A stretch of 64,000 nucleotides of DNA. Origin: Saccharopolyspora rhizosphaerae. GTDB lineage: Bacteria > Actinomycetota > Actinomycetes > Mycobacteriales > Pseudonocardiaceae. Numbering within the stretch: position 1 is the stretch's first letter; every line of letters starts with the position of its first letter. The stretch covers positions 105,255-169,254 of the forward strand of contig NZ_RSAA01000006.1 of the NCBI RefSeq assembly GCF_003931915.1. Direction: 5' to 3'. The position numbers and the translations under genes are program-made. Below the pieces are notes generated by a model. The model ran no database searches, had not been told where the DNA came from, and worked only from the letters and a program-made list of their open reading frames with translations. Positions 8,802 through 17,735 of this stretch are shown here, piece after piece.

Positions 8802-8996
8802 ATGGCGACGGACGACAAGGCCCAGAACAAGGCCGAAGACCTCAAGGGCCAGGCGAAGGAGAAGCTCGGCGAAGCCACGGGCAACGAGCAGTGGCAGGCC
8901 GAGGGCAAGGCCGACCAGGCCAAGGGGAACCTGAAGCAGGCCGGCGAGAAGGTCAAGGACGCCCTGGGCGGCGACAAGGACCAGAAGAACAGCTGA
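8802..8996 (+). CDS. CsbD family stress protein
   Basis: A 64-aa lysine- and glutamate-rich protein, MATDDKAQNKAEDLKGQAKE, with the CsbD pattern of repeated KA..GK/KLGEATGN blocks and AEGKADQAKGNLKQAGEKVKD. CsbD relatives are small, highly soluble proteins induced by general stress, often under SigB. GGGAGGAG precedes the ATG. It is bracketed by two DUF2267 genes and followed by a strong hairpin at 9005-9056. Confidence 0.9.
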   Translation: MATDDKAQNKAEDLKGQAKEKLGEATGNEQWQAEGKADQAKGNLKQAGEKVKDALGGDKDQKNS

Positions 8997-9004
8997 CGTC
9001 CTGC

Positions 9005-9056
9005 GGCACCGGGCGGCGGGCTCGATGGTCCCCCATCGAACTCGCCGCCCGGTGCC
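9005..9056 (+). terminator. Two-level hairpin after the CsbD gene
   Basis: Outer arms 9005-9018 and 9043-9056 are perfect 14-bp complements, and an inner 7-bp stem (TCGATGG/CCATCGA) closes on TCCC. It sits just after the CsbD stop and before the second DUF2267 gene, and could end transcription or protect the upstream mRNA. Confidence 0.7.
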
Positions 9057-9088
9057 AGCGCATCCCGCCCACCCGGAAGGAGAACCAC

Positions 9089-9466
9089 ATGCAGAAGGAC
9101 CAGCTCATCGACCAGGTGGCTCGGCAGGCGAACCTGCCCACCGATCGCGCTGAAGCGCTGACGCGCGCGACCTTGCGCGCGCTGGCCGTGCGCATCACCG
9201 GCGGTGAAGCGGAAGACCTCGCGGCCCAGCTCCCGGCCGACCTGGACGCGGAACTGAGGGGTGCCGAGGAGGCCGCGCAGGGGCTGAGCTTCGAGGAGTT
9301 CCGGCAGAAGGTGCAGGAACAGCTCGACGTGGACGAGGACGGCAGCACCGAGGGCGTGCGCGCGGTCTTCTCCGTCCTGAGCCAGGCCGTCACCGGGGGC
9401 GAGTTCGACGACGTCGTCAGCCACCTGCCCCGCGAGTTCCGCACCGCGGTGGACGTCGTGGAGTGA
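9089..9466 (+). CDS. DUF2267 domain protein, second copy
   Basis: A 125-aa protein from ATG 9089 with GGAAGGAGAAC upstream. It is a paralogue of the protein at 8376: ATLRALAVRITGGEAEDLAAQLP and AVFSVLSQAVTGGEFDDVVSHLP repeat the two-helix DUF2267 unit. It is more acidic than the first copy. Function unknown. It ends at the convergent terminator 9523-9560. Confidence 0.85.
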   Translation: MQKDQLIDQVARQANLPTDRAEALTRATLRALAVRITGGEAEDLAAQLPADLDAELRGAEEAAQGLSFEEFRQKVQEQLDVDEDGSTEGVRAVFSVLSQAVTGGEFDDVVSHLPREFRTAVDVVE

Positions 9467-9522
9467 GCGGCTCGCCGCGGGACCGAGGTGCCTGCACGAG
9501 CCCGCGCCGCGGCTCGCCCGAT

Positions 9523-9560
9523 CACCAGGGCCGATGCTCACCCGAGCACCGGCCCTGGTG
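9523..9560. terminator. Bidirectional terminator
   Basis: Arms 9523-9533 and 9550-9560 (11 bp, perfect) enclose a further 5-bp stem TGCTC/GAGCA. It lies between the convergent stops at 9466 and 9566. Confidence 0.7.
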
Positions 9561-9565
9561 TTCGC

Positions 9566-10594
9566 TCAGGTCCCCACCGGGTCGCTGATCCTGGCCAAGC
9601 GCCGGAAGGACTCCGGGCCCGCCGCGGCCGTGCCGGCCTCGATCTCGTGGATGATCGCGGTCAGTTCGGCGTTGAGCGGTGCCTCCAGGCCCATGCTGCG
9701 TGCCGCGCTCACGACACCGCCGTTGATGACGTCGACCTCGGTGGGGCGGGAGCGCTGGAGGTCCTGGAGCATGGAGGCCTTGGTGGGCCCGGCCCGGGAC
9801 ATCAGGCGGTCGAGGGCCTGCTCGGCGGCGGCGCGGTCGCCGTCGTCGCGGGCGACCAGCTGATCGACGGGGGTCGCGAACACCTCGCCGAGCGTCATGC
9901 CCAGGGCGCGGGCGATGTCGTAGCCCTCCCGCCAGAGCCGCAGGCCCACCTCGCGCCCGACCGGATCGGCCACGACGTCCCGGTACAGGCAGCCGCCCGC
10001 CGCACCGAGGCCCGAGAAGGTGCTGTTGAGCAGCAGCTTGGTCCACACCTGGCTGGCGATGGTCGCCGTCGTCTTCGCCTCTGCGATGGTCGCGAGGACC
10101 TGCCGCAGGCGGGCGAGCCGCTCCGTGCTGCTGCCGTCGAGCTCGCCGACGACCGTGGGCGCGTCGGTGGTCTGCTGCAGGTGCCCCGGGCCGAGGTTGG
10201 TCGCTCCCCACTCGATGAGGCCGACGATCAACCGTTCCCGGCCGACCAGGGACTGCACGAGGTCGTGGACCAGGCCGTTGCCCAGCGCGACGTAGGTGTC
10301 CACCAGCCTGGCGTCGACCAGCGGAGTCACGGCCGCGCGCAGCGCGGGAGATTTCACGGTGAGCAGCGCGAAGTCGAAGGGGCCGCCCAGGTCCGCGGGG
10401 TCGCTGACCGCGTTCAGACGGCGGCGTGAGGTCTGGCCGCTGACCTCCTCGAACAGCAAGCCCGGTTCGCGGAGCCGGGCGACGTGGTCCTGGTCGGCGT
10501 CGAGCACCGTGACGTCGAGACCCGATTGGGCCATCTGCGCGGCGGCGACACCGCCGATCGCGCCGCCTCCGACGACGATGATGCGTTCTGCCAT
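9566..10594 (-). CDS. Ketopantoate reductase family (ApbA/PanE) oxidoreductase
   Basis: A 342-aa protein with an N-terminal NADP-binding GGGAIGGVAAAQMAQSG motif (residues 9-25), the family strand FALLTVKSPAL, and a C-terminal helical domain with WTKLLLNSTFSGLGA. It resembles 2-dehydropantoate 2-reductase, which reduces ketopantoate to pantoate. Its place as last gene of a catabolic operon (12 bp after the LacI gene) suggests instead a 2-keto or beta-keto acid related to that pathway. The substrate is not identified. Confidence 0.75.
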   Translation of the reverse strand: MAERIIVVGGGAIGGVAAAQMAQSGLDVTVLDADQDHVARLREPGLLFEEVSGQTSRRRLNAVSDPADLGGPFDFALLTVKSPALRAAVTPLVDARLVDTYVALGNGLVHDLVQSLVGRERLIVGLIEWGATNLGPGHLQQTTDAPTVVGELDGSSTERLARLRQVLATIAEAKTTATIASQVWTKLLLNSTFSGLGAAGGCLYRDVVADPVGREVGLRLWREGYDIARALGMTLGEVFATPVDQLVARDDGDRAAAEQALDRLMSRAGPTKASMLQDLQRSRPTEVDVINGGVVSAARSMGLEAPLNAELTAIIHEIEAGTAAAGPESFRRLARISDPVGT

Positions 10595-10606
10595 GGTCGC
10601 TCCTGT

Positions 10607-11692
10607 TCAGGTCTCGCGGGCGCGCTCGTGCGGCGAGAGCGCGCGTGGTGGACAACCGCAGGTCGTGCCGATGTGGAGTTCGTAGGGCCGGATGGACTCG
10701 CGGGTGGGTCCGCCCGCTCCGTCGATCCGCCGGATGAGCCGGTCGACGGCCAGCTCCGCCATGTGCCGTCGGGGGACGCAGATGGTGGTCAGCTCGGCGA
10801 GCATCGAGGCGACCGGGAAGACCCCGTCGATGCCGGTGACGGCGACGTCCTCGGGGATCCTGATCCCGTTCCCGCGCAGGCTCCCGATCACCCCGGAGGC
10901 GATCGCGTCCGATCCGCAGACGATCGCGCGGGGCAGCTGGCCGGTGTCGATCAAGCGCTGGGCGGCGTGGTTGCCGCCTTCGGCGGTGAGGCTCGTGGTG
11001 AGCCTGCGGTGCGGCGGCACCGGGACGCCGAGCCGCTGCGCCGTGGCGACGAACGCCTCCGCCCGGCTGCCCGACGACGAGGAGTTGCGCGGCCCGGTCA
11101 CGACGGCGAGGTCGGTGTAGCCGTGCTCGACGACGTGGCAGAAGACCTCCTCGGCCGCCCTGACGTCGTCGATGCCGATGAAGTCGGCGTGCAGGTCGGG
11201 GATCCGGCGGATCAGCTGCACGAACGGCATCCGTGCCCGCCGCAGCCGCCGGACGATCCCGCCGTCGTCGGGGTGCAGCACCGTGAGCACCACCCCGTCC
11301 ACGCGCCGGGCGATCATGGCCTCCACGACGCCGGCCAGCGTCTCGGGACTCTCCTGGGTGTGGGCGAGGAAGACCTCGTAGTCCTGACCGCGTGCGGCGT
11401 CGATGGTGCCCGCCGCGACGTCGGCGTAGAAGGGGTTGTCGATGTGGGCCAGGACGAGACCGAGCACGCGGGTGCGGTCGGCGTCGAGCTTGGCGTGGTG
11501 GCGTTCGAGCGGGTAGCCCATCTCGCGCGCGATCCGCAGCACCCGCTGGCGCATCTCGGCGGACACACCGGCGCGCCCGTTGAAGACGTAGGAGACCGTG
11601 GCCGGCGTGACCCCGGCTTCCCTGGCGACGTCCGCGGCGGAGACCCGGAGCGCCCGGACACCCGTCTTGCGACCGTGGTTGCTCGACTGCAT
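10607..11692 (-). CDS. LacI-family transcriptional regulator
   Basis: A 361-aa protein. ATG 11692 (MQSSNHGRKTG) is chosen because GGGGAGAGG lies upstream; a GTG at 11755 has no such site. The helix-turn-helix reads VSAADVAREAGVTPATVSYVFNG near residues 18-40. A periplasmic-binding-protein-like effector domain follows (VLGLVLAHIDNPFYADVA, DGVVLTVLHPDDGG, AIVCGSDAIASGVI). It lies inside the operon with MFS, BKACE and dehydrogenase genes and very likely controls it in response to the substrate. The C-terminus has an unusual CGCPPRALSPHERARET tail. Confidence 0.9.
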   Translation of the reverse strand: MQSSNHGRKTGVRALRVSAADVAREAGVTPATVSYVFNGRAGVSAEMRQRVLRIAREMGYPLERHHAKLDADRTRVLGLVLAHIDNPFYADVAAGTIDAARGQDYEVFLAHTQESPETLAGVVEAMIARRVDGVVLTVLHPDDGGIVRRLRRARMPFVQLIRRIPDLHADFIGIDDVRAAEEVFCHVVEHGYTDLAVVTGPRNSSSSGSRAEAFVATAQRLGVPVPPHRRLTTSLTAEGGNHAAQRLIDTGQLPRAIVCGSDAIASGVIGSLRGNGIRIPEDVAVTGIDGVFPVASMLAELTTICVPRRHMAELAVDRLIRRIDGAGGPTRESIRPYELHIGTTCGCPPRALSPHERARET

Positions 11693-11751
11693 GCCGGTAG
11701 CCTCTCCCCTCGTCCGCTCGCGGGGAACAGCGAAGGCAGCGCTGGAGGTCG

Positions 11752-12732
11752 TCACCGCGGTGGGTCGGCCTGCTCGCGGAGCTCGACCCGTCCGAGTCGC
11801 TCGCGCAGCCGGTTGAGCTCGGCGTAGGCGCGGTCGCGGTGGCGGGCCACCTCAGCACCGAGCCCGTCGGTGAACTCGTAGAAGCCCTGCCCGCTCTTGA
11901 GCCCGTGCCGTCCCCGCTCGACCTGGTCGGTGAGCAGGTGCGGGGTGCCGATGCGCTCGCCGTAGGCGGCTTCCAGCGTCGTGAACCCGTCGCGGTAGAC
12001 GTCGAGTCCGGCGATGTCGGCGATGGCGAACGGGCCGAAGAACGGCAGCCGGAAGCCGAAGGAGTTGCGGACCACCTCGTCGACCTGCGCCGGAGCGGCC
12101 ACTCCTTCTTCCACCAGGCGCGCGGCCTCGCGGAACAGCGCGTACTGGAGGCGGTTGGCGACGAACCCCGGGGAGTCGCCGACCACGGTCGGCACCTTCC
12201 CGACGCTGCGCAGGAGTTCGACGACGTGCTCGACCACCGACGAGCCCGTGCCGGCCGCCGGGATGACCTCGACGCTGGGCACGAAGGGCGCGGGGTTCAT
12301 CCAGTGCACTCCGAGGAAGCGCTCGGGCGCGGTGACGTTCGAGGCCAACTCCCCGATCGGGATGGCCGAGGTGTTGGTCCCGATCACCACGTCCCGGCCG
12401 ACGTTCGCCGAGATGCGCTCCAACACTGCGCTTTTCATGTCGACGCGCTCGGGAACCGCTTCGGCGACGTAGCCGGCACCGTCCACTGCGGACTCGAGTG
12501 AGTCGGCTGCGCGGAGGTGCTCCCGCACGGCGTCGGCCATCCGTGGCGGCAACAGCCCGTCGGCGGCGAACTCGCCGGCCTCCTCGTGCAGCCGCTGCAC
12601 CCGCTCCCTCGCGCGCTGCGCCGACTCGTCGGCGACGTCGCAGTCGATGCCGTGCGCCGCGAACGACTGCGCGATGCCACCGCCCATGTACCCGGCGCCG
12701 ACCACCGCGACGCGCACGAAGGCCCCGGCCAT
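11752..12732 (-). CDS. 3-hydroxyacyl-CoA dehydrogenase family protein (carnitine-dehydrogenase-like)
   Basis: A 326-aa NAD-dependent enzyme that starts at ATG 12732, overlapping the stop of the BKACE gene as ATGA. The Rossmann motif VAVVGAGYMGGGIAQSFAAHG is at the N-terminus. The catalytic region shows GTNTSAIP, HWMNPAPFVP (general-base His) and NSFGFRLPFFGPF (Asn). A single-domain length of about 320 aa fits enzymes acting on free 3-hydroxy acids such as L-carnitine or lambda-crystallin-type substrates. Coupled with BKACE, it should oxidise a beta-hydroxy acid to the beta-keto acid that BKACE cleaves. The actual substrate is unproven. Confidence 0.8.
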   Translation of the reverse strand: MAGAFVRVAVVGAGYMGGGIAQSFAAHGIDCDVADESAQRARERVQRLHEEAGEFAADGLLPPRMADAVREHLRAADSLESAVDGAGYVAEAVPERVDMKSAVLERISANVGRDVVIGTNTSAIPIGELASNVTAPERFLGVHWMNPAPFVPSVEVIPAAGTGSSVVEHVVELLRSVGKVPTVVGDSPGFVANRLQYALFREAARLVEEGVAAPAQVDEVVRNSFGFRLPFFGPFAIADIAGLDVYRDGFTTLEAAYGERIGTPHLLTDQVERGRHGLKSGQGFYEFTDGLGAEVARHRDRAYAELNRLRERLGRVELREQADPPR

Positions 12733-13664
12733 CAGAAGCCCACGGCCGAGCGGCCCTTGAGCTGCAGGACCTCGCGGGCCTCGTCCGGCGTGGCGACCTC
12801 GAGGTTGAGCGCTTCGAGCACGGTGCGGATCCGGGTCACCTGCTGGGCGTTGCTCTCCGCCAGCTGCCCGGGGCCGATCCACAGGGAGTCCTCGAGACCG
12901 ACGCGCACGTGCGATCCCATCGCAGCGCCGATGCTGGCCAGGTTCAGCTGGTTGCGCCCGGCGCCCAGCACCGACCACTGGTAGTCCGCACCGAGGAGGC
13001 GGTCCGCCGTGCGGCGCATGTGCATGAGGTCCTCGGGGTGGGCACCGATCCCGCCCAGCAGGCCGAAGACCGACTGGACGAACAGCGGTCCGTCGGTGAG
13101 TCCGCGGTCCCGGAAGTGGGCGAGGTTGTTCAGGTGCGCGATGTCGTAGCACTCGAACTCGAAGCGCGTCCCGTTCGCGCGGCCGTGCTCGAGGATGGTC
13201 TCGATATCGGCGAAGGTGTTCTTGAACACCAGGTCTCGGCTCTTCTCCAGGTGCTCCCGCTCCCAGTCGTGCTCGAACTCCGGGAACCGGTCCAACATCG
13301 GGTACAGCCCGAAGTTCATCGAGCCCATGTTCATCGACGCCAGTTCCGGCTTGAACTCCACCGCGGGACGCATCCGCTCGGCGACCGTCATGTGCGGCGA
13401 GCCACCGGTGGTGAGGTTGACGACCGCATCGGTGTTGCGCTTGAGCGAATCGAGGATCGGCGCGAAGTGCGCCGGGTCCTGCGACGGCCGGCCGTCCCGG
13501 GGGTCCCGGGCGTGCATGTGCACGACCGCTGCACCGGCCTCGGCGGCCCCGATCGCGGCTTCGGCGATCTCCTCGGGCGACACCGGCAGGTGCTTCGACA
13601 TGGACGGCGTGTGGATGGCGCCGGTGACGGCGCTGGTGATGATGACCTTCCGTGCAGCGGGCAC
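12732..13664 (-). CDS. BKACE (DUF849) beta-keto acid cleavage enzyme
   Basis: A 310-aa protein. GTG 13664 follows CGGAGG, and the frame upstream of it is unsupported. The family motifs are clear: KVIITSAVTGAIHTPSMS at the start, zinc-binding VHMHARD (residues 48-54), NLTTGGSPHMT, and SHVRVGLEDSLW near residue 250 with the third metal ligand Glu. BKACE enzymes condense a beta-keto acid with acetyl-CoA to give acetoacetate and a new CoA ester; the founding member is lysine-fermentation Kce. The neighbours (MFS importer, 3-hydroxyacid dehydrogenase) support a beta-hydroxy or beta-keto acid catabolic role. The substrate is not predictable by eye. Confidence 0.9.
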   Translation of the reverse strand: MPAARKVIITSAVTGAIHTPSMSKHLPVSPEEIAEAAIGAAEAGAAVVHMHARDPRDGRPSQDPAHFAPILDSLKRNTDAVVNLTTGGSPHMTVAERMRPAVEFKPELASMNMGSMNFGLYPMLDRFPEFEHDWEREHLEKSRDLVFKNTFADIETILEHGRANGTRFEFECYDIAHLNNLAHFRDRGLTDGPLFVQSVFGLLGGIGAHPEDLMHMRRTADRLLGADYQWSVLGAGRNQLNLASIGAAMGSHVRVGLEDSLWIGPGQLAESNAQQVTRIRTVLEALNLEVATPDEAREVLQLKGRSAVGF

Positions 13665-13731
13665 GGGTACCTCCGGGTTCTGGGGTGGAGTCGTGGACGT
13701 CAGCACGCACGGCGTGCGGTGGGCGAGGTGG

Positions 13732-15078
13732 TCACCCCGCCTCCGCAGCGGGCCGGCCCACCTCCGCCACGCTGTCGTGGAATTCCGGGTCGCGCGTGGG
13801 GAACCGCAGTCCGAGGAGGGCACCGACCGCCACGAGCGCGGCGACGAACCACAGACCGGACACCGCGCTGCCGGTCGCCTCCTCCAGCAGGCCCATCACG
13901 TAGGGGCCGACGAAACCGCCGAGGATCCCGATGGTGTTCATCAGCGCGATCCCGCCGGCCAGCGTCGCGCCCGACAAGCGGGTCGAGGGCACCGCGAACA
14001 TGATCGGCTGCACGACGAAGAAGCACGCGGCGGTCAGGCAGAAGCCCAGGATCGCGACGACGGCGGGTGCGACCGCGGCGATGAGCAACCCCGCCGTCAT
14101 CGCGGCGAGGCCGCCGACCAGGATGGTGCGGGAGCGCGCGGCGTTCGTCGCGTGGCGCGGCAGCAGGAGCGCACCAGCCGCCGAGGCCACCCACGGCAGG
14201 GCCGTGATCAAGCCGACCGTGAAGCTGTCCATCTCGCCCCAGGACTCGATGATCGTGGGCAAGAAGTAGGTGAGGCTGTAGACCGCGATCTGGTGGCAGA
14301 AGTAGATCGCGATGGTCATGAGGAGGAACTTGTCCCGGAACACCCCGGCGAAGGAGTGCGTGCCGGACTCGGCCGCTCCGGCCTCCTGCTCGGCTTCGAG
14401 GTGCGCCTCCAGCCGACCGGCCTGCTCCTCGCTGAGCCACGGCGCATCCCGCGGGCCGTCGGGCAGCAGCTTCCACACGACCACCGCGAGCACGACCGCG
14501 GGCATCCCCTCCAGGAGGAACATCCACTGCCAGCCCTGCAGGCCGGCGACACCGTCGAGCCCCAGGATCGCCCCGCTCAGCGGCGCGCCGATGATGTTGG
14601 CGATCGGGACCGCGGCGAGGAAGGTGCCCATGGCGGCAGCGCGCTGGCGACGCGTGAACCAGTACGTCAGGTACAGCATGACGCCGGGGAAGAAACCGGC
14701 TTCCGCGATGCCCAGCAGCACTCGCATCACGTAGAACGAGGTTTCGCCCTGCACGAAGGCCATGCCCGCCGAGAGCAGGCCCCAGGTGACCATGATCCGC
14801 GTGATCCAGAACCGCGCCCCGAAGCGGTGCATGAGCAGGTTGCTGGGAACCTCGCACAACGAGTAGGCGAGGAAGAACAGGCCCGCGCCCAGGCCGAAGG
14901 CCGCCGCCGAGATCCCCATGTCGGCCTCGAGGTGGGTCTTCGCGAGCCCGATGTTGGTGCGGTCGATGAACGAGATGACGTAGGCGACCATCAACAGCGG
15001 CATCAGCTTGCGGGTGATCAACCGCGTCAACCGCGGGTCCTCCGCGGTGGCGGCGGAGCTGTCGGAAGTGGAGGACAT
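13732..15078 (-). CDS. MFS transporter, anion:cation symporter (ACS) type
   Basis: A 448-aa, 12-helix transporter from ATG 15078 with GGAAAGGAC upstream. The first helix region YVISFIDRTNIGLAK and the following EVPSNLLMHRFGARFWITRIM segment match the ACS family, which imports organic acids such as galactonate, tartrate, 4-hydroxyphenylacetate or nicotinate. RVLLGIAEAGFFPGVMLYLTYWF is also diagnostic. It is the first gene of the five-gene operon running down to 9566, so it probably imports the acid degraded by the dehydrogenase and BKACE. Confidence 0.9.
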   Translation of the reverse strand: MSSTSDSSAATAEDPRLTRLITRKLMPLLMVAYVISFIDRTNIGLAKTHLEADMGISAAAFGLGAGLFFLAYSLCEVPSNLLMHRFGARFWITRIMVTWGLLSAGMAFVQGETSFYVMRVLLGIAEAGFFPGVMLYLTYWFTRRQRAAAMGTFLAAVPIANIIGAPLSGAILGLDGVAGLQGWQWMFLLEGMPAVVLAVVVWKLLPDGPRDAPWLSEEQAGRLEAHLEAEQEAGAAESGTHSFAGVFRDKFLLMTIAIYFCHQIAVYSLTYFLPTIIESWGEMDSFTVGLITALPWVASAAGALLLPRHATNAARSRTILVGGLAAMTAGLLIAAVAPAVVAILGFCLTAACFFVVQPIMFAVPSTRLSGATLAGGIALMNTIGILGGFVGPYVMGLLEEATGSAVSGLWFVAALVAVGALLGLRFPTRDPEFHDSVAEVGRPAAEAG

Positions 15079-15610
15079 CGTTGTCCTTTCCGCTCGGTGC
15101 GTGGCGTGCAGGTCGTGCCGCAGTGCCCGCTGCGAGTCCCGGCGAGCTCCGGGTCCGGGCGTACGTCGACCGGGTCGGAGTCGGCCACCGGCACGTCAGC
15201 GGCGACGTGGGACGCACGCTAAGGACGGCCCCGCGCCTTAAGCAACGTTAAGCTCGCGCCCTCGGAAGCGGCTTCGGCAGCGGCGCCGTGCCGGTGACGC
15301 CGGGCCCCAGCCGCGCTTGCGGTCACCGTCCAGCAGCACCGCGGCCGTGGCGTCCCTGGAACTCCGGCGGCCCGGCGCACATCCGCCAGCGCTCGTCCTG
15401 TCCTGCGCCTCACCGCCACGGTTCCGGCCACCGCGGCGCCGGACCGGGTGAGCTGCGCGTTCTCCGCGATGCGGCAGAGGACGCGACCCTTCGCGCAACC
15501 TCGTCGTCACCCTCACGTCTCTCCGGAACCGGCTGACACGTGCGCCCGGAAGACGATTCCGTCACCGAAACACCCTGTCCTGCAAGGCGAGTTCAACAGA
15601 TGACGCTGAG
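15079..15610. other. Intergenic region upstream of the BKACE operon
   Basis: About 530 bp without a supported gene. A 16-bp stretch at 15237-15252 contains CTTAA-N6-TTAAG, AT-rich against the background, and could be part of a promoter or LacI-type operator for the operon; this is weak. The rest has only shadow-like open frames. Confidence 0.4.
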
Positions 15611-16540
15611 TCATGCAGGCGGGTGCAGGGCACGGCGCAGGGCGTCGAGGGTTTCACCGGCCTGGCGGCGGGACACCGCGGCGCCCGTGAGCACCGCCGA
15701 CCGGTGGAACGTCCCGGGGAACAGGTGCAGCTCGACCGACACCCCGGCGCGCAGCAGTCCGGAGGCGTACGCCAGGCCTTCGTCGCGCAGCGGGTCGTTC
15801 TCGTACACCGACACGTAGGCGGGAGGGAGGCGGGACAGGTCGTGCGCGCGTGCGGGGGCCGCGTAGGCGGGGACCTCCCCGTTCCACCCGCGCAGGTAGT
15901 GCCGCCAGCTCAGCACGGCGTCGGAGTGGTTCCACAGCGGTGTCTCCTGGAACACCCGTGCCGAGTGCGTCTCGACGCGGTCGTCGACCTCCGGGGCGTC
16001 GAGCACCTGGAAGCGCACCGGCGGGCCGCCGTGGTCCCGGACCAGCAGCGTCAAGGCGGCGGCGAGACCACCACCCGCGCTCATGCCGTGCACGGCGATG
16101 CGCTCGGCGTCCACGCCGAGCGACGCGGACTGCGAGGCCGTCCAGTCGAGCACGGCTTCGCAGTCCCGCACAGCAGCCGGGTACGGGCGTTCGGGTGCCC
16201 AGCGGTAGTCGACGGCGACGACGACCGCGGGCAGGTGCTCGCACAGGTCCGCAGCTTGGGCGGTGAGCGAGTCGATGCTGCCCATCACGAAGCCACCGCC
16301 GTGCAGGAGCAGCACGGCGGGCAGCGCTGCAGCCGCGCCGGCGGGCCGGAAGACGCGGACGGGGACCCGCACGTCCTCGCCGTGGGGAACCTCGTGATCG
16401 GTGGTGGTGACCGCGTCGCTGATCGGCTGCGCGGCTTTCGCGGCGAGCTCCGCCATCCGGGCACGGGCCCCGTCGAGGTCGTGGATGTGCAGGTCGGGCA
16501 AGGCGGGCACGGCTGCCGCCAGTTCGGGATCGAGGTGCAT
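15611..16540 (-). CDS. HSL-family alpha/beta hydrolase (esterase)
   Basis: A 309-aa protein from ATG 16540 with AGGGGGCAGC upstream. The hormone-sensitive-lipase oxyanion motif HGGGF is at residues 80-84. The nucleophile elbow HGMSAGGG has Ser154; Asp lies in [10 protein letters not shown] and His in FPGTFHRS. The family hydrolyses short-chain carboxylic esters and some acetylated or xenobiotic substrates. There is no signal peptide, so it is cytoplasmic. It stands alone, divergent from the NTF2-like gene at 16680. Confidence 0.85.
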   Translation of the reverse strand: MHLDPELAAAVPALPDLHIHDLDGARARMAELAAKAAQPISDAVTTTDHEVPHGEDVRVPVRVFRPAGAAAALPAVLLLHGGGFVMGSIDSLTAQAADLCEHLPAVVVAVDYRWAPERPYPAAVRDCEAVLDWTASQSASLGVDAERIAVHGMSAGGGLAAALTLLVRDHGGPPVRFQVLDAPEVDDRVETHSARVFQETPLWNHSDAVLSWRHYLRGWNGEVPAYAAPARAHDLSRLPPAYVSVYENDPLRDEGLAYASGLLRAGVSVELHLFPGTFHRSAVLTGAAVSRRQAGETLDALRRALHPPA

Positions 16541-16679
16541 GCTGCCCCCTGCAGTGCGGGTTGCCGCCACGATCCCACCGCACCGGCCCGACCCGCCACC
16601 GCTGCTGGTCGCGACACCGCGTCCGCGGCGGGAGGATGATGTCCCCCGCCCCCGAGACGCTGCCCTGAGGAGGAGGACC

Positions 16680-17138
16680 ATGACGGAACGACCCCCGCTC
16701 CCGCCGTTCACCGAGGAAACCGCGCTGGAGAAGGTCCAGAAAGCGGAAGACGCCTGGAACACGCAGGATCCCGAACGCGTCGCGCTGGCCTACACAGAGG
16801 ATTCCGCCTGGCGCAACCGGGACGAGTTCCTCTCCGGCCGTGCGGAGATCGTCGAGTTCTTGCGGCGCAAGTGGGATCGCGAGCTCGACTACGCGTTGCG
16901 CAAGGAGCTGTGGGCGTTCCGCGGCAACCGGATCGCGGTGCGGTACCAGTACGAGTGCCACGACGCAGCGGGCCAGTGGTGGCGCAGCTACGGCAACGAG
17001 CTGTGGGAGTTCACCGACAAGGGCCTCATGAGCCGCCGCGAAGCCAGCATCAACGACGTCCGCATCGACGAGTCCGACCGCCGCATCTTCGGCCCGCGGC
17101 CAGCGGAGGAACGAGGCACACGCCTCCCACTGCACTGA
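16680..17138 (+). CDS. DUF1348 / NTF2-like protein
   Basis: A 152-aa protein from ATG 16680 with GAGGAGGACC. It reads [41 protein letters not shown], the hallmark of DUF1348 (nuclear transport factor 2 fold). The fold is a cone-shaped pocket found in many small-molecule-binding proteins and enzymes, but the role of DUF1348 is unknown. The length is normal for the family. It is divergent from the esterase gene with a 139-bp gap. Confidence 0.85.
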   Translation: MTERPPLPPFTEETALEKVQKAEDAWNTQDPERVALAYTEDSAWRNRDEFLSGRAEIVEFLRRKWDRELDYALRKELWAFRGNRIAVRYQYECHDAAGQWWRSYGNELWEFTDKGLMSRREASINDVRIDESDRRIFGPRPAEERGTRLPLH

Positions 17139-17735
17139 CCGGCAACACCCGGGCTGGGTGTGGTCGTCTTGGGCGTCGGTGAAGAACTCGGCTGGTCCGC
17201 GGCTACGACTGAGCACCGACCCGGCGCGCCGCTCACGGTCGCAGCACGACCTCCCAGGACCCAGCGGCGCGCCGCCGCTCCCCTCCTCGCGATGCGGCCC
17301 GGGGTGATCACCCCGCGGTCGGGGATGCGGAAGCGCAGGGCCGCCACACCTCGCGATCGCCTGCGGTCGTTCCACTTCGGGTACCGGGGAACCTGGGAGG
17401 TGTTCGAGCGGTGCGGAGCCGCATGTTCCTGGCGTGGGCTCAGCTCGCACCTCCTGAGGTACTGCGCGGGTTCGTCGCGAGCAGGTCGGGAGGCCCCCTG
17501 TTCGAACACTCGAGGTGCGCCGCACGAAGTCCACGGAACCGCGGCGCTGTGCCCGCCCTGGACTCCTGCTACCCGCACCCGCCACGCAGAGGGGTTCTGA
17601 TCAGGACTGAGGCCCCTGTGCGTCCGTGCGCTCGGTCGGCATCCTCTGCTCCACGGCTTGCCGACAGCAGCGCACCGGCTCACCCCATTTGCGGTGGATC
17701 AGGCTCGGCCGAGGGACTTCTGCGAGCACTGGGGG
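17139..17735. repeat. Non-coding region with a degraded copy of the 100-bp repeat
   Basis: About 600 bp without a supported gene. From about 17442 to 17590 it resembles the element at 38869-38965: it shares AGCTCGCAC, the CGGGTTCGTCGCGAGCA run, GTTCGAA, CGCCGCACGAAGTCC and the closing ACCCGCACCGCCACGCA-like tail. It is too degraded to define ends. Confidence 0.45.

Noticed and set aside
9522..11858. 778-aa minus-strand frame
   Set aside because: Arg/Pro-rich translation over two real genes (KPR-like and LacI) in another frame.
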